This document shows positions 1 to 6,103 of a DNA stretch of 6,966 bases, one piece after another. The translations under genes were made by a program, and so were the position numbers. The notes under the pieces are model-generated. The model was not told the DNA's origin, made no database searches, and was given only the letters and a program-made list of their open reading frames with translations. Source of the stretch: an uncultured Alphaproteobacteria bacterium (GTDB lineage Bacteria; Pseudomonadota; Alphaproteobacteria; GCA-2731375); assembly GCA_913049615.1 (NCBI GenBank), contig CAJWZI010000075.1, positions 1-6,966 of the forward strand, in the 5' to 3' direction. Each line of letters starts with the position of its first letter. Position 1 is the first letter of the stretch.

Positions 1-231
1 CTCTACATCGGTATGGCTGACGCACGTACCCTGTTTGGCCTCAAAGGTGAACTGACAAAGGTACTAGACGAACCGCCTGCGGACGTCACACAATTCCGTT
101 ACGAAGTTAACATGTCATACCGCACCCGCCGCCTGGAGTTGCTGCAGGCTTACGTCAGCGACCATGGCGAACTACCGGCCGGCAACACCGATATTGATGC
201 TGACAGCCTTGGTCGAATTCGTCCCGGCTGA
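1..231 (+). CDS. C-terminal end of an unrecognised protein (5' truncated)
   Basis: The frame is open from the first base of the window (Leu-Tyr-Ile-Gly precede the ATG at 13) and ends in TGA at 229-231, giving 76 visible residues. The ATG at 13 is therefore probably an internal methionine of a longer protein that starts outside the window; no ribosome binding site can be judged there. The visible part is hydrophilic and charged (for example FRYEVNMSYRTRRLELLQAY), with no membrane segment, signal peptide or cofactor motif. I do not recognise the family. It lies 68 bases upstream of the first acyl-CoA dehydrogenase on the same strand, so co-transcription, and perhaps a linked role in acyl-CoA metabolism, is plausible but is inference from position only. 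Confidence 0.65.
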   Translation, partial: LYIGMADARTLFGLKGELTKVLDEPPADVTQFRYEVNMSYRTRRLELLQAYVSDHGELPAGNTDIDADSLGRIRPG

Positions 232-287
232 ACAGTAGCTGCGGCGGCCGTAAACATGGCAAGTCTGGCGGGAAGCAAAAAATACAG

Positions 288-292
288 AAGGA
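288..292 (+). promoter_or_regulatory. Shine-Dalgarno AAGGA that decides the start of the first acyl-CoA dehydrogenase
   Basis: AAGGA lies 7 bases before the ATG at 300 but only 1 base before the in-frame ATG at 294. The 300 start also gives a protein beginning MDLALTEEQ, which lines up with MDLSLTEEQ at the start of the downstream paralogue. The ATG at 300 is therefore preferred. Confidence 0.7.
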
Positions 293-299
293 AATGGGG

Positions 300-1463
300 A
301 TGGACCTCGCTCTCACCGAAGAACAGAGATTGATTGTCGATATGGTGCGGCGCTTCGTTCGCGAAGAAATCGTACCGCTTGAAGCCAAGCTTGATCCTGA
401 CGCCGATGAGCTGCCGCTGGAAGAATTTAACCGATTGGTCGAAATGGTCAAAGAAATGGGGCTTTATGGACTGGATACACCGCCCGAATGGGGTGGCCCG
501 GAGATCAATCTCGTTACCCGCTGCCTGATAGCCATCGAATGCGGCCAACATCGCGCCGGCCTGTATGCACCCTGTTATTACGTGTTCGGTGGTGCCCGAC
601 AGGCGCAACTATTCGAAGCAACGGACGAGCAAAAAGAGCAATACCTTTACCCGATGCTGCGTGGCGAAAAGAAGACCTTTTTTGCCTTGTCCGAGCCTTC
701 GGGAGGCAGCGACCCGGCGCGCGCAATCCAAACTCGCGCAGTACGCGACGGAGATCATTGGGTGCTGAACGGCACAAAGCTCTGGATCAGTGGCGCCGAC
801 CGGGCTGACTACGGTCTGCTCTTCGCCCGCACCGGCGGTCCGGGACGAGGTGGGGTGACGGCCTTCATTATTGAAACCGGATGGGACGGTTTTAACGTGC
901 GGCGCGCAGTACACACCCTGCGCTCCGCCAAATACGCAACCGAAATAGAACTTAAAGACTTACGCGTTCCGCACGAAAACATGCTTGGCGAGGAGGGCGG
1001 CGGCTTTTCTATTGCCAACGACCGCCTAATGCGCCAACGCATCCCTTATGCGGCGGAATGTATCGGCATCGCGGTCAAGGCGAACGAAATGGCAGTGGAG
1101 TATGCCAAAATCCGCGAAACATTTGGAGCGCCTCTATCCGAACGTCAAGGTATCCAATGGATGCTTGTGGAAAACGAAATAGATATTCGCGCCATGAAGT
1201 GGCTGACATTCGACGCCGCGTGCAAGGCCGACCGCGGCGAACCTTTCCGAACGGAATCAGCAATCGCCAAGCTGCAATGCAGTGAACTCAGTGGCAAGGT
1301 TGTCGACCGGTCAATGCAAATTCACGGCGGCCTTGGCGTCGCAAAGGACTTGCCACTCGAACGTTGGTACCGCGAAATCCGAATCCGGCGTATTGGCGAA
1401 GGGCCCAGCGAAGTTCAAAAACATGTAATTGCCCGCGACATCATTGGCGCTGGTTTACGGTAA
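300..1463 (+). CDS. Acyl-CoA dehydrogenase family protein, tandem copy 1
   Basis: This is an FAD-dependent acyl-CoA dehydrogenase, expected to be cytoplasmic, that would introduce an alpha-beta double bond into an acyl-CoA thioester and pass electrons to electron-transfer flavoprotein. The 387 residues match the normal family length. The N-terminal helical domain covers about 1-120. The middle beta domain has ALSEPSGGSD at 129-138, close to family signature 1, and KLWISGAD at 160-167. The C-terminal helical domain has RETFG near 272-276. QIHGGLGVAKD at 340-350, running on to E359, fits signature 2. IGEGPSEVQ at 365-373 places E367 where the catalytic glutamate of medium- and short-chain enzymes sits, although the usual YEGT context is changed to GEGP. 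The next gene is a paralogue with about 75% identity, 15 bases downstream. The family assignment is firm; the acyl substrate is unknown. Confidence 0.95.
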   Translation: MDLALTEEQRLIVDMVRRFVREEIVPLEAKLDPDADELPLEEFNRLVEMVKEMGLYGLDTPPEWGGPEINLVTRCLIAIECGQHRAGLYAPCYYVFGGARQAQLFEATDEQKEQYLYPMLRGEKKTFFALSEPSGGSDPARAIQTRAVRDGDHWVLNGTKLWISGADRADYGLLFARTGGPGRGGVTAFIIETGWDGFNVRRAVHTLRSAKYATEIELKDLRVPHENMLGEEGGGFSIANDRLMRQRIPYAAECIGIAVKANEMAVEYAKIRETFGAPLSERQGIQWMLVENEIDIRAMKWLTFDAACKADRGEPFRTESAIAKLQCSELSGKVVDRSMQIHGGLGVAKDLPLERWYREIRIRRIGEGPSEVQKHVIARDIIGAGLR

Positions 1464-1478
1464 GTCGGGAATACCACT

Positions 1479-2645
1479 ATGGATCTCTCTCTCACTGAAG
1501 AACAACAACTGATTGTCAATATGATTAGACGTTTCGTCCGCGAAGATGTCGCGCCGCTTGAGGACAGTCTTGATCCCGACGAGGATACATTGCCGCCCGA
1601 ACTGTTCGGCAGGCTAGTGAAAAAGACCAAGGAAATGGGTCTCTACGGCCTGGGTATACCGCCTGAATATGGCGGACCAGACATCGATATCATGACCAGA
1701 ACACTGATTTCGATAGAGTACAGCCAGCACCGCGCGGGACTGTACGCCCCATGTTACGGCGCCTTTGGCGGCGTCGGTCTCGCGCAGCTGTACGAAGCCA
1801 CCGAGGCACAGAAGGAGAAATACCTCTACCCGACTTTACGCGGCGAGAAGAAAACCTTTTTTGGTCTGTCTGAACCCTCGGGCGGCAGCGATCCTGCCCG
1901 AGCAATTCAGACCCGCGCCGAGCGCGATGGCAACGAATGGGTAATCAATGGCAGCAAGCTTTGGATCAGCGGTGCTGACCGTGCGGACTATGGTTTGCTG
2001 TTTGCCCGCAGCAATCCAAAACAAGGCCGAGCTGGTGTCACCTGCTTTATCGTTGAGACGCACTGGCCGGGTTTCAATGTTAGGCGCATTGTCCATACGT
2101 TGCGCCAGGCTCTTCATGCCACTGAAATTCAGATCGAGAATTTGCGCGTGCCACACGAAAATATTCTCGGTGTGGAGGGAGGCGGCTTTGCAATCGCCAA
2201 TGACCGACTATCCCGCCAACGCATACCCTATGCCGCCGTATGCCTAGGCCCCGCTTTCAAAGCTCACGAATTGGCCGTCGATTATGCACAAATACGGGAG
2301 ACTTTTGGTGCACCCCTTGCCTCCCGACAGGGCATCCAATGGATGCTGGTTGAGAATGAGATAGATCTGCGCACGGCCCGATGGTTCGTACTCGACGCCG
2401 CCGCAAAGGCTGATCGGGGTGATGAATTCCGCACAGAGGCGGCGATTTGCAAGCTGGTTGCATCCGAGGCGGCAAGCCGAGTTATCGACCGGTCAATGCA
2501 GATCCATGGCGGCCTTGGCGTTGCAAAGGACTTGCCCTTTGAACGCTGGTACCGCGAGATACGCATCCGCCGCATCGGGGAAGGCCCAAGCGAGGTGCAA
2601 AAGCATATCATTGCCCGAGATATTCTTGGCGCCGGATTAAGATAA
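1479..2645 (+). CDS. Acyl-CoA dehydrogenase family protein, tandem copy 2
   Basis: This is a second FAD-dependent acyl-CoA dehydrogenase of 388 residues, the direct neighbour and paralogue of the gene before it. Its ATG lies 15 bases after the previous stop, with a weak CGGGA at 1466-1470 as possible ribosome binding site, so translation may depend on the upstream gene. All landmarks are kept: GLSEPSGGSD at 129-138, KLWISGAD, RETFGAPL, QIHGGLGVAKD, and IGEGPSEVQ with the putative catalytic E368. A hand alignment gives about 290 identical positions of 388, with one extra residue in the loop near 180. The last 50 residues are almost identical, whereas residues 22-50 and 204-223 differ most. Complete motifs argue against a non-catalytic partner. 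The pair could be isoenzymes with different substrates or subunits of a mixed tetramer. Confidence 0.95.
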   Translation: MDLSLTEEQQLIVNMIRRFVREDVAPLEDSLDPDEDTLPPELFGRLVKKTKEMGLYGLGIPPEYGGPDIDIMTRTLISIEYSQHRAGLYAPCYGAFGGVGLAQLYEATEAQKEKYLYPTLRGEKKTFFGLSEPSGGSDPARAIQTRAERDGNEWVINGSKLWISGADRADYGLLFARSNPKQGRAGVTCFIVETHWPGFNVRRIVHTLRQALHATEIQIENLRVPHENILGVEGGGFAIANDRLSRQRIPYAAVCLGPAFKAHELAVDYAQIRETFGAPLASRQGIQWMLVENEIDLRTARWFVLDAAAKADRGDEFRTEAAICKLVASEAASRVIDRSMQIHGGLGVAKDLPFERWYREIRIRRIGEGPSEVQKHIIARDILGAGLR

Positions 2646-2717
2646 CCCCTGTTTCTTACAGTTTGGATCCCGCCTTTGTTTGTGGTCATGTCTTTAGGGA
2701 AGGCATAAGCTCACAAC

Positions 2718-3194
2718 ATGGATCTAATCGCGGAGACTCCGTTCACTATCCGCCCAGCCCGACCCGTGGATGACATCCGGTGCGGACAGATTACCGCCGC
2801 GGCCTGGATGGCGTCCGAAATACCGGATAAGCTGCCACACGCCATGGCCATGTTTGATGACGGCGCGCCGTTGGGGCGAGGGGATCGGTATCGGTTAATC
2901 GCGGAACTCCCTAATCTTGTAGCGGGTTTTGCCGACGTTCATCTGGCTCAGCGGCATGTATGGTACTTGTTCGTGGAACCTGATTTGCAAGGCCTCAAGA
3001 TTGGCGGCGCACTGTTGGATACGGCGCAAAAGACCGTTGGAGGTGCCATGACCCTACAATGCCTGGCAGCAGGCAAACGTACTCTGGATTGGTACCGCTC
3101 GCAGGGTTTTCGCATCACGGGCACCCATCGGCGGCCATTCTGCGGGCGTGACGTGGGCTGGGTACGCCTGAAACGGGTGGTTCGGCCAGCATAG
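2718..3194 (+). CDS. GNAT-family N-acetyltransferase
   Basis: This 158-residue protein has the size and order of a single-domain GNAT fold, which transfers an acetyl group from acetyl-CoA to an amine. The N-terminal FTIRPARPVDD at 9-19 is the usual first strand and helix opening. VWYLFVEPDLQGLKIGGALL at 81-100 is the motif A strand, acetyl-CoA loop and helix. LDWYRSQGFRITG at 123-135 is the C-terminal YxxxGF element. In the Q/R-x-x-G-x-G/A loop (Q91 to G96) the first glycine is replaced by lysine (K94), so acetyl-CoA binding may be altered. The start follows AGGGAAGG at 2696-2703 at a long spacing of 14 bases. The gene lies 72 bases after the dehydrogenase pair on the same strand. The substrate is unknown and the link to acyl-CoA metabolism is only positional. 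Confidence 0.85.
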   Translation: MDLIAETPFTIRPARPVDDIRCGQITAAAWMASEIPDKLPHAMAMFDDGAPLGRGDRYRLIAELPNLVAGFADVHLAQRHVWYLFVEPDLQGLKIGGALLDTAQKTVGGAMTLQCLAAGKRTLDWYRSQGFRITGTHRRPFCGRDVGWVRLKRVVRPA

Positions 3195-3483
3195 CGTTTC
3201 CACAATTCCACGCCAATGTGGATAATGCTTTATCGCCTGATATGAATGCAGCTCATTAACACAGCGGTGTGCATGTATTAGAAAATATATTCCCCCAGCG
3301 GGACAGGGAACTAATCGACAGTTTTAACTCAGTCCAACACAGAACGGAATTTTGGACCGGCAGTCGCCCCATTACCGGGACGACTATTTCATCACTTGTA
3401 CCGGCCGCATTCGGTTTATTCTGGTGGGCAGGACATTAGTTACATCCGGTCCTTGTTGGGGCAAGCCATGTAAAAATTAAAAA

Positions 3484-3543
3484 ACCCAGAATTGGTGGCG
3501 AGCTGGTTTGGCGTGAGGACCCTTCCTATCAATACCCAGAATT
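3484..3543. repeat. Short direct repeat ACCCAGAATT, two copies
   Basis: Identical 10-bp copies at 3484-3493 and 3534-3543 start exactly 50 bases apart, upstream of the LLM oxidoreductase gene. This could be a pair of regulator sites about five helical turns apart, or chance. Confidence 0.4.
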
Positions 3544-3562
3544 TTCCACTGTTAATCGGCAG

Positions 3563-3608
3563 CATGGGCAAATGTAAAAGATTCAAAAAGGCCCGGCGCT
3601 TGCCCATG
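3563..3608 (+). repeat. Inverted repeat CATGGGCAA / TTGCCCATG in the LLM gene leader
   Basis: Perfect 9-bp arms at 3563-3571 and 3600-3608 are separated by 28 bases. Outside them CGGCA (3557-3561) and TGCCG (3618-3622) can pair as well with an asymmetric bulge. The element ends 46 bases before the ATG at 3655, leaving the ribosome binding site free. It may be an RNA hairpin in the leader or a two-part operator; no T-run follows, so it is not an intrinsic terminator. Confidence 0.45.
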
Positions 3609-3654
3609 ACGATTATTTGCCGGACGGTACTGAAAATGGGGGAGTTAAAGACAT

Positions 3655-4596
3655 ATGCGATACGGATTTTATCTGCCAACACGGGGCCCGCTGGGCAATC
3701 CGGATGATATTAGGGCCATCGCTAAGGCGGGCGAGAATCTGGGTTACTTTACCATCGTCTTCGGTGATCACATCGTCTTTCCAGTAGAGATTTCATCGTC
3801 GTATCCCTACACCGTAGATGGCGGATTTCCAGGTGTGGGTGATGCCCTGGAACAGCTGAATTTGATGTCCTTTGTTGCCGGCATCACCGAGACAGTGCGC
3901 CTTGTCAATTCGGTTATGATCCTACCCCATCGTAATCCCCTGGCCACGGCCAAGATGCTGGCCACCATCGATGTGCTGTCTAAGGGCCGGCTAACCGTCG
4001 GCGTAGGCGTTGGTTGGATGCGGGAAGAGTTTGAGGCCCTTTCGGCCCCCGATTTCGACAAGCGGGGTGCGGCCAGCAACGAATATCTAGAGATCTTCAA
4101 GAAGTGCTGGACCCAGGACCCTGTTTCCCATGACGGCGAATTCTATTCCTTTAAGGAATTGCGCTGTATGCCCCATCCGGTGCAGGACCCCCATCCACCA
4201 ATTTGGATTGGTGGCCACAGCAGTGCTGCGCTCAGACGGGTCTCAAAATATGCCGATGGCTGGCATCCTGTAGGTGCCACCTCCGCCTCACCCCTCCCCC
4301 CTGAGGAATTCCGGACCCTACTCGATCGGCTAAAGGCTCTGATGGAGGTCGAGGGGCGTGACTATGACGACCTAACCATCTCCTTCAAGGCGCCATCCTA
4401 TGATCCCGGCCTGGTACCGGAAGGACATGGCCGCCTTTTGTTCACTGGATCGCCGGAACGCATCGCCCAGGATATCCGCGACTATCAGGCCATGGGCGTG
4501 CACGAAGTGGTTTTTGATTTCCGAACGCCGCCGGCATCCAAAACCATTGAGAATATGACGCACTTCATGAAAGAAGTCGTGCCATTGGTGTCATAG
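3655..4596 (+). CDS. LLM-class (luciferase-like) flavin or F420-dependent oxidoreductase
   Basis: This 313-residue protein belongs to the bacterial luciferase-like superfamily, TIM-barrel enzymes using reduced FMN or coenzyme F420. The N-terminus YGFYLPTRGP is the first barrel strand. ILPHRNPLATAKMLATIDVL at 89-108 with SKGRLTVGVGVGWMREEFEA at 109-128 is the family hallmark. YLEIFKKCW and HDGEFYSF at 144-166 and PPIWIGGHSSAALRR at 181-195 continue the classic order. The sequence resembles subfamilies annotated as F420-dependent, but cofactor choice cannot be decided here and no F420 biosynthesis gene is present. The ATG at 3655 follows a GGGGGAG (3638-3644) with a 10-base spacer. The gene stands alone on its strand and converges with the amidohydrolase gene. 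Its substrate is unknown. Confidence 0.93.
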   Translation: MRYGFYLPTRGPLGNPDDIRAIAKAGENLGYFTIVFGDHIVFPVEISSSYPYTVDGGFPGVGDALEQLNLMSFVAGITETVRLVNSVMILPHRNPLATAKMLATIDVLSKGRLTVGVGVGWMREEFEALSAPDFDKRGAASNEYLEIFKKCWTQDPVSHDGEFYSFKELRCMPHPVQDPHPPIWIGGHSSAALRRVSKYADGWHPVGATSASPLPPEEFRTLLDRLKALMEVEGRDYDDLTISFKAPSYDPGLVPEGHGRLLFTGSPERIAQDIRDYQAMGVHEVVFDFRTPPASKTIENMTHFMKEVVPLVS

Positions 4597-4600
4597 CATG

Positions 4601-4612
4601 GGCGGTGTCGCC
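4601..4612 (+). repeat. Small GC hairpin after the LLM gene stop
   Basis: GGCG (4601-4604) and CGCC (4609-4612) flank a GTGT loop four bases after the TAG stop, with a possible two-base AT extension beyond a bulge. The stem is short and no T-run follows, so termination is only a weak possibility. Confidence 0.25.
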
Positions 4613-4639
4613 ATTAGGGTTATATATGAGGTGCTATCT

Positions 4640-4678
4640 GGCAAATTGACGGACCAACTGAAGTGACTGCAATTTGCC
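4640..4678. repeat. Inverted repeat GGCAAATTG / CAATTTGCC between convergent genes
   Basis: Perfect 9-bp arms at 4640-4648 and 4670-4678 are separated by 21 bases, in the gap between the LLM gene end and the amidohydrolase gene end. The location suits a shared, bidirectional 3' structure for both transcripts. Neither strand has a T-run after the stem and the loop is long, so a classic intrinsic terminator is not supported. Confidence 0.45.
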
Positions 4679-4780
4679 GCGCGAAAATACCTAGGGGAAG
4701 GCAGCTTTCGGTCATAGCCGATCAGACTGCGGAGATAATCAGCTTTGGGCTGTCATCCGTTTATCATCCAACTAGTGCTA

Positions 4781-5920
4781 TTACATTAGGCCATAAAACT
4801 TACCGGCGTTTTCACAGGTGATTTTGCGAAATGCGTCTTCTGGCAGGTGGCTGAATTGTTCTTTAATGTAGCGGCTGGATTCCGGCCAGACGCCGTCTCC
4901 GTGGGGATAGTCGGAACCCCACATCAGTGTTTCCACACCCATGTCGTCGATTAGCTTTCCGCCTACATTATCGAACTGGAAGGTGGCCTTGCACTGCCGC
5001 TTCCAATATTCACTGGGCGGCATAGTTATAGGCAGGTCGCGGAAGCGGTCCTCCCACTCGAAGTCCATTCGCTCAAGCATATAAGGGATCCAGCCACAAC
5101 CGCTTTCACCAAAGGCCACTTTTAGATTTGGATAGCGTTCCAGCACGCCACCGGAAATAATTGCCGCTACAATGTTGACCAAATTCATCTGAAACCCGGA
5201 AACCACGGTGAAAAACGCCGGGCGGCGAGTTTCTGAAGTCAAGCTATCCAGCTGCTTCGGATCGATAGCCGGGAAAGTGTGGAAATGCAGAGGTAGACCA
5301 ACGTCGTCAGCGGCCTTCCACAATGGCTCCCACATGGGATCGTACATTGGCGCCATGTCCCAAGAACAAGACAACTCCAGTCCCCGCAGACCAGTATCAG
5401 CGACGCGATAAATCTCCTTACGCGCCGCCTCAATATCCCCATAGGGCAGGCAGGCCAGGCCAATGTGGCGTTCGGGATAGTGACTACAAAAATCTGTTAG
5501 CCAATCATTGTAGATGCGGAACATCTCGTTCGCAGCCTCGTGGTCCGCCAGCTTGGTCGCTGCGCCCAGAATACCGTAGATCACTTCCGCATCCACCTCA
5601 TCCATTAGCATATCCTTGACCCGCAAGTGGGGGTCGCTAATGCGACGAATATCATTCTTACCGTCCTCGTAAAGATTAGTCGCGGCCATTAGATCGGCTC
5701 GGGCATGCTTGCCTGGCTCGTACTTCGCCCCTGCGGGGCCGACACCATTTTTTAAGCCGAATGAGGTGCCATTTTTGGAGGTCCAATAGGGTCCATCCTT
5801 GCCGTCAGTGACATAGGGCATACGCTCCTTCATGGCTGGCGTCGCCTCATCCTTAAACAAGGTTGGCGGCATCCAGCACAAGTCCACATGGCTATCAGCG
5901 GATATTCGATTGTATTTCAT
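4781..5920 (-). CDS. Amidohydrolase-2 family metal-dependent hydrolase or decarboxylase
   Basis: This 379-residue protein belongs to the amidohydrolase-2 (ACMSD-like) branch of TIM-barrel metal enzymes, which hydrolyse or decarboxylate mainly aromatic and cyclic acids in the cytoplasm. ISADSHVD at 6-13 is the N-terminal metal motif with D9 and H11. The usual second histidine of D-x-H-x-H is an aspartate (D13). LHFHTFPAID at 211-220 supplies H212 and H214. GESGCGWIPYMLERMDFEWE at 271-290 and MWGSDYPHGD at 333-342 are the late barrel motifs, with D337 as the expected catalytic and metal-binding aspartate. The start at 5920 is chosen because a perfect AAGGAGG (5927-5933) lies 6 bases upstream. 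The in-frame ATG at 5941 would put this site inside the coding region and add seven residues ahead of the conserved start. The substrate is unknown. Confidence 0.93.
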   Translation of the reverse strand: MKYNRISADSHVDLCWMPPTLFKDEATPAMKERMPYVTDGKDGPYWTSKNGTSFGLKNGVGPAGAKYEPGKHARADLMAATNLYEDGKNDIRRISDPHLRVKDMLMDEVDAEVIYGILGAATKLADHEAANEMFRIYNDWLTDFCSHYPERHIGLACLPYGDIEAARKEIYRVADTGLRGLELSCSWDMAPMYDPMWEPLWKAADDVGLPLHFHTFPAIDPKQLDSLTSETRRPAFFTVVSGFQMNLVNIVAAIISGGVLERYPNLKVAFGESGCGWIPYMLERMDFEWEDRFRDLPITMPPSEYWKRQCKATFQFDNVGGKLIDDMGVETLMWGSDYPHGDGVWPESSRYIKEQFSHLPEDAFRKITCENAGKFYGLM

Positions 5921-5926
5921 TACGGT

Positions 5927-5933
5927 CCTCCTT
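5927..5933 (-). promoter_or_regulatory. Strong Shine-Dalgarno AAGGAGG fixing the amidohydrolase start
   Basis: The minus strand reads AAGGAGG followed by a 6-base spacer and the ATG at 5920-5918. It is a near-perfect anti-16S match, the strongest in the window, and suggests efficient translation. Confidence 0.85.
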
Positions 5934-5948
5934 GATCCCATGGAGCAA

Positions 5949-5974
5949 ATCTTAGCATACCTATTGGCACGTGC
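5949..5974 (-). promoter_or_regulatory. Candidate promoter and palindrome upstream of the amidohydrolase gene
   Basis: The minus strand has TGCTAAGAT at 5957-5949, which resembles an extended -10 element (TGn plus four of six bases of TATAAT). Transcription would begin near 5942, about 20 bases before the ATG. No good -35 box is present at the usual distance. Instead there is the perfect 8-bp palindrome GCACGTGC at 5967-5974, which could be an activator or repressor site. The call is tentative; it would make the amidohydrolase independent of the gene upstream. Confidence 0.3.
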
Positions 5975-6103
5975 TAGAAATTCCCCTCAGGCCGGACCAA
6001 AATTTCTTCTGACCGTGACGCACAAAAATCCCTACCATGGCGTCGGGTGGGAGAAAATCGGTTCGCGAAGCCATTGGTTGTATAAGAATATTACTAACCT
6101 ATT

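Larger units (their letters stand above)
300..2645 (+). repeat. Tandem gene duplication, unit about 1.18 kb
   Basis: Two adjacent dehydrogenase genes correspond along their full length with an offset of 1179 bases at the start and 1182 after a one-codon insertion in copy 2. DNA similarity is visible as well as protein similarity. For example, the segment starting TCGACCGGTCAATGCA at 1303 recurs at 2485 and continues with few changes through the signature-2 region. Most other differences are silent or conservative, so this is an established duplication rather than a very recent copy. Confidence 0.9.
3195..3654. other. 460-base intergenic stretch without a convincing gene
   Basis: No reading frame here has a plausible start, ribosome binding site and protein-like composition. 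The stretch is richer in A and T than its flanks, notably around 3270-3290 and 3470-3485. It holds a 10-bp direct repeat ACCCAGAATT (3484-3493 and 3534-3543, exactly 50 bases apart) and a 9-bp inverted repeat at 3563-3608. Just after the acetyltransferase stop, TCCACA at 3199-3204 and TGTGGA at 3217-3222 could pair weakly, but no T-run follows, so it is not a clear terminator. It most likely holds the end of the first operon and the promoter and leader of the LLM gene. Confidence 0.6.

Noticed and set aside
150..608. 152-codon minus-strand frame opposite the first dehydrogenase
   Set aside because: It lies mostly antisense to a clear acyl-CoA dehydrogenase gene, crosses a gene boundary and has no recognisable domain; it is a shadow of the coding strand.
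2282..2689. 135-codon minus-strand frame opposite the second dehydrogenase
   Set aside because: Antisense to a conserved coding region, rich in Arg and Ser as expected for a shadow frame, with no domain.
3199..3222. TCCACA / TGTGGA pairing after the acetyltransferase stop as a terminator
   Set aside because: Arms of only 6 bp, a 12-base loop and no T-run.
3440..3682. 80-codon minus-strand frame in the intergenic stretch
   Set aside because: It overlaps the start of the LLM gene, has no ribosome binding support and its composition is not protein-like enough to claim a gene.
3492..3707. 71-codon plus-strand frame in the intergenic stretch
   Set aside because: It runs into the LLM gene in another frame, has no good ribosome binding site and no family resemblance.
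4616..4630. TATATATG as a -10 promoter element
   Set aside because: No matching -35 box, and no plus-strand gene lies downstream before the convergent amidohydrolase gene.
5323..5619. 98-codon plus-strand frame opposite the amidohydrolase
   Set aside because: Antisense to a well-supported gene and of low-quality composition.
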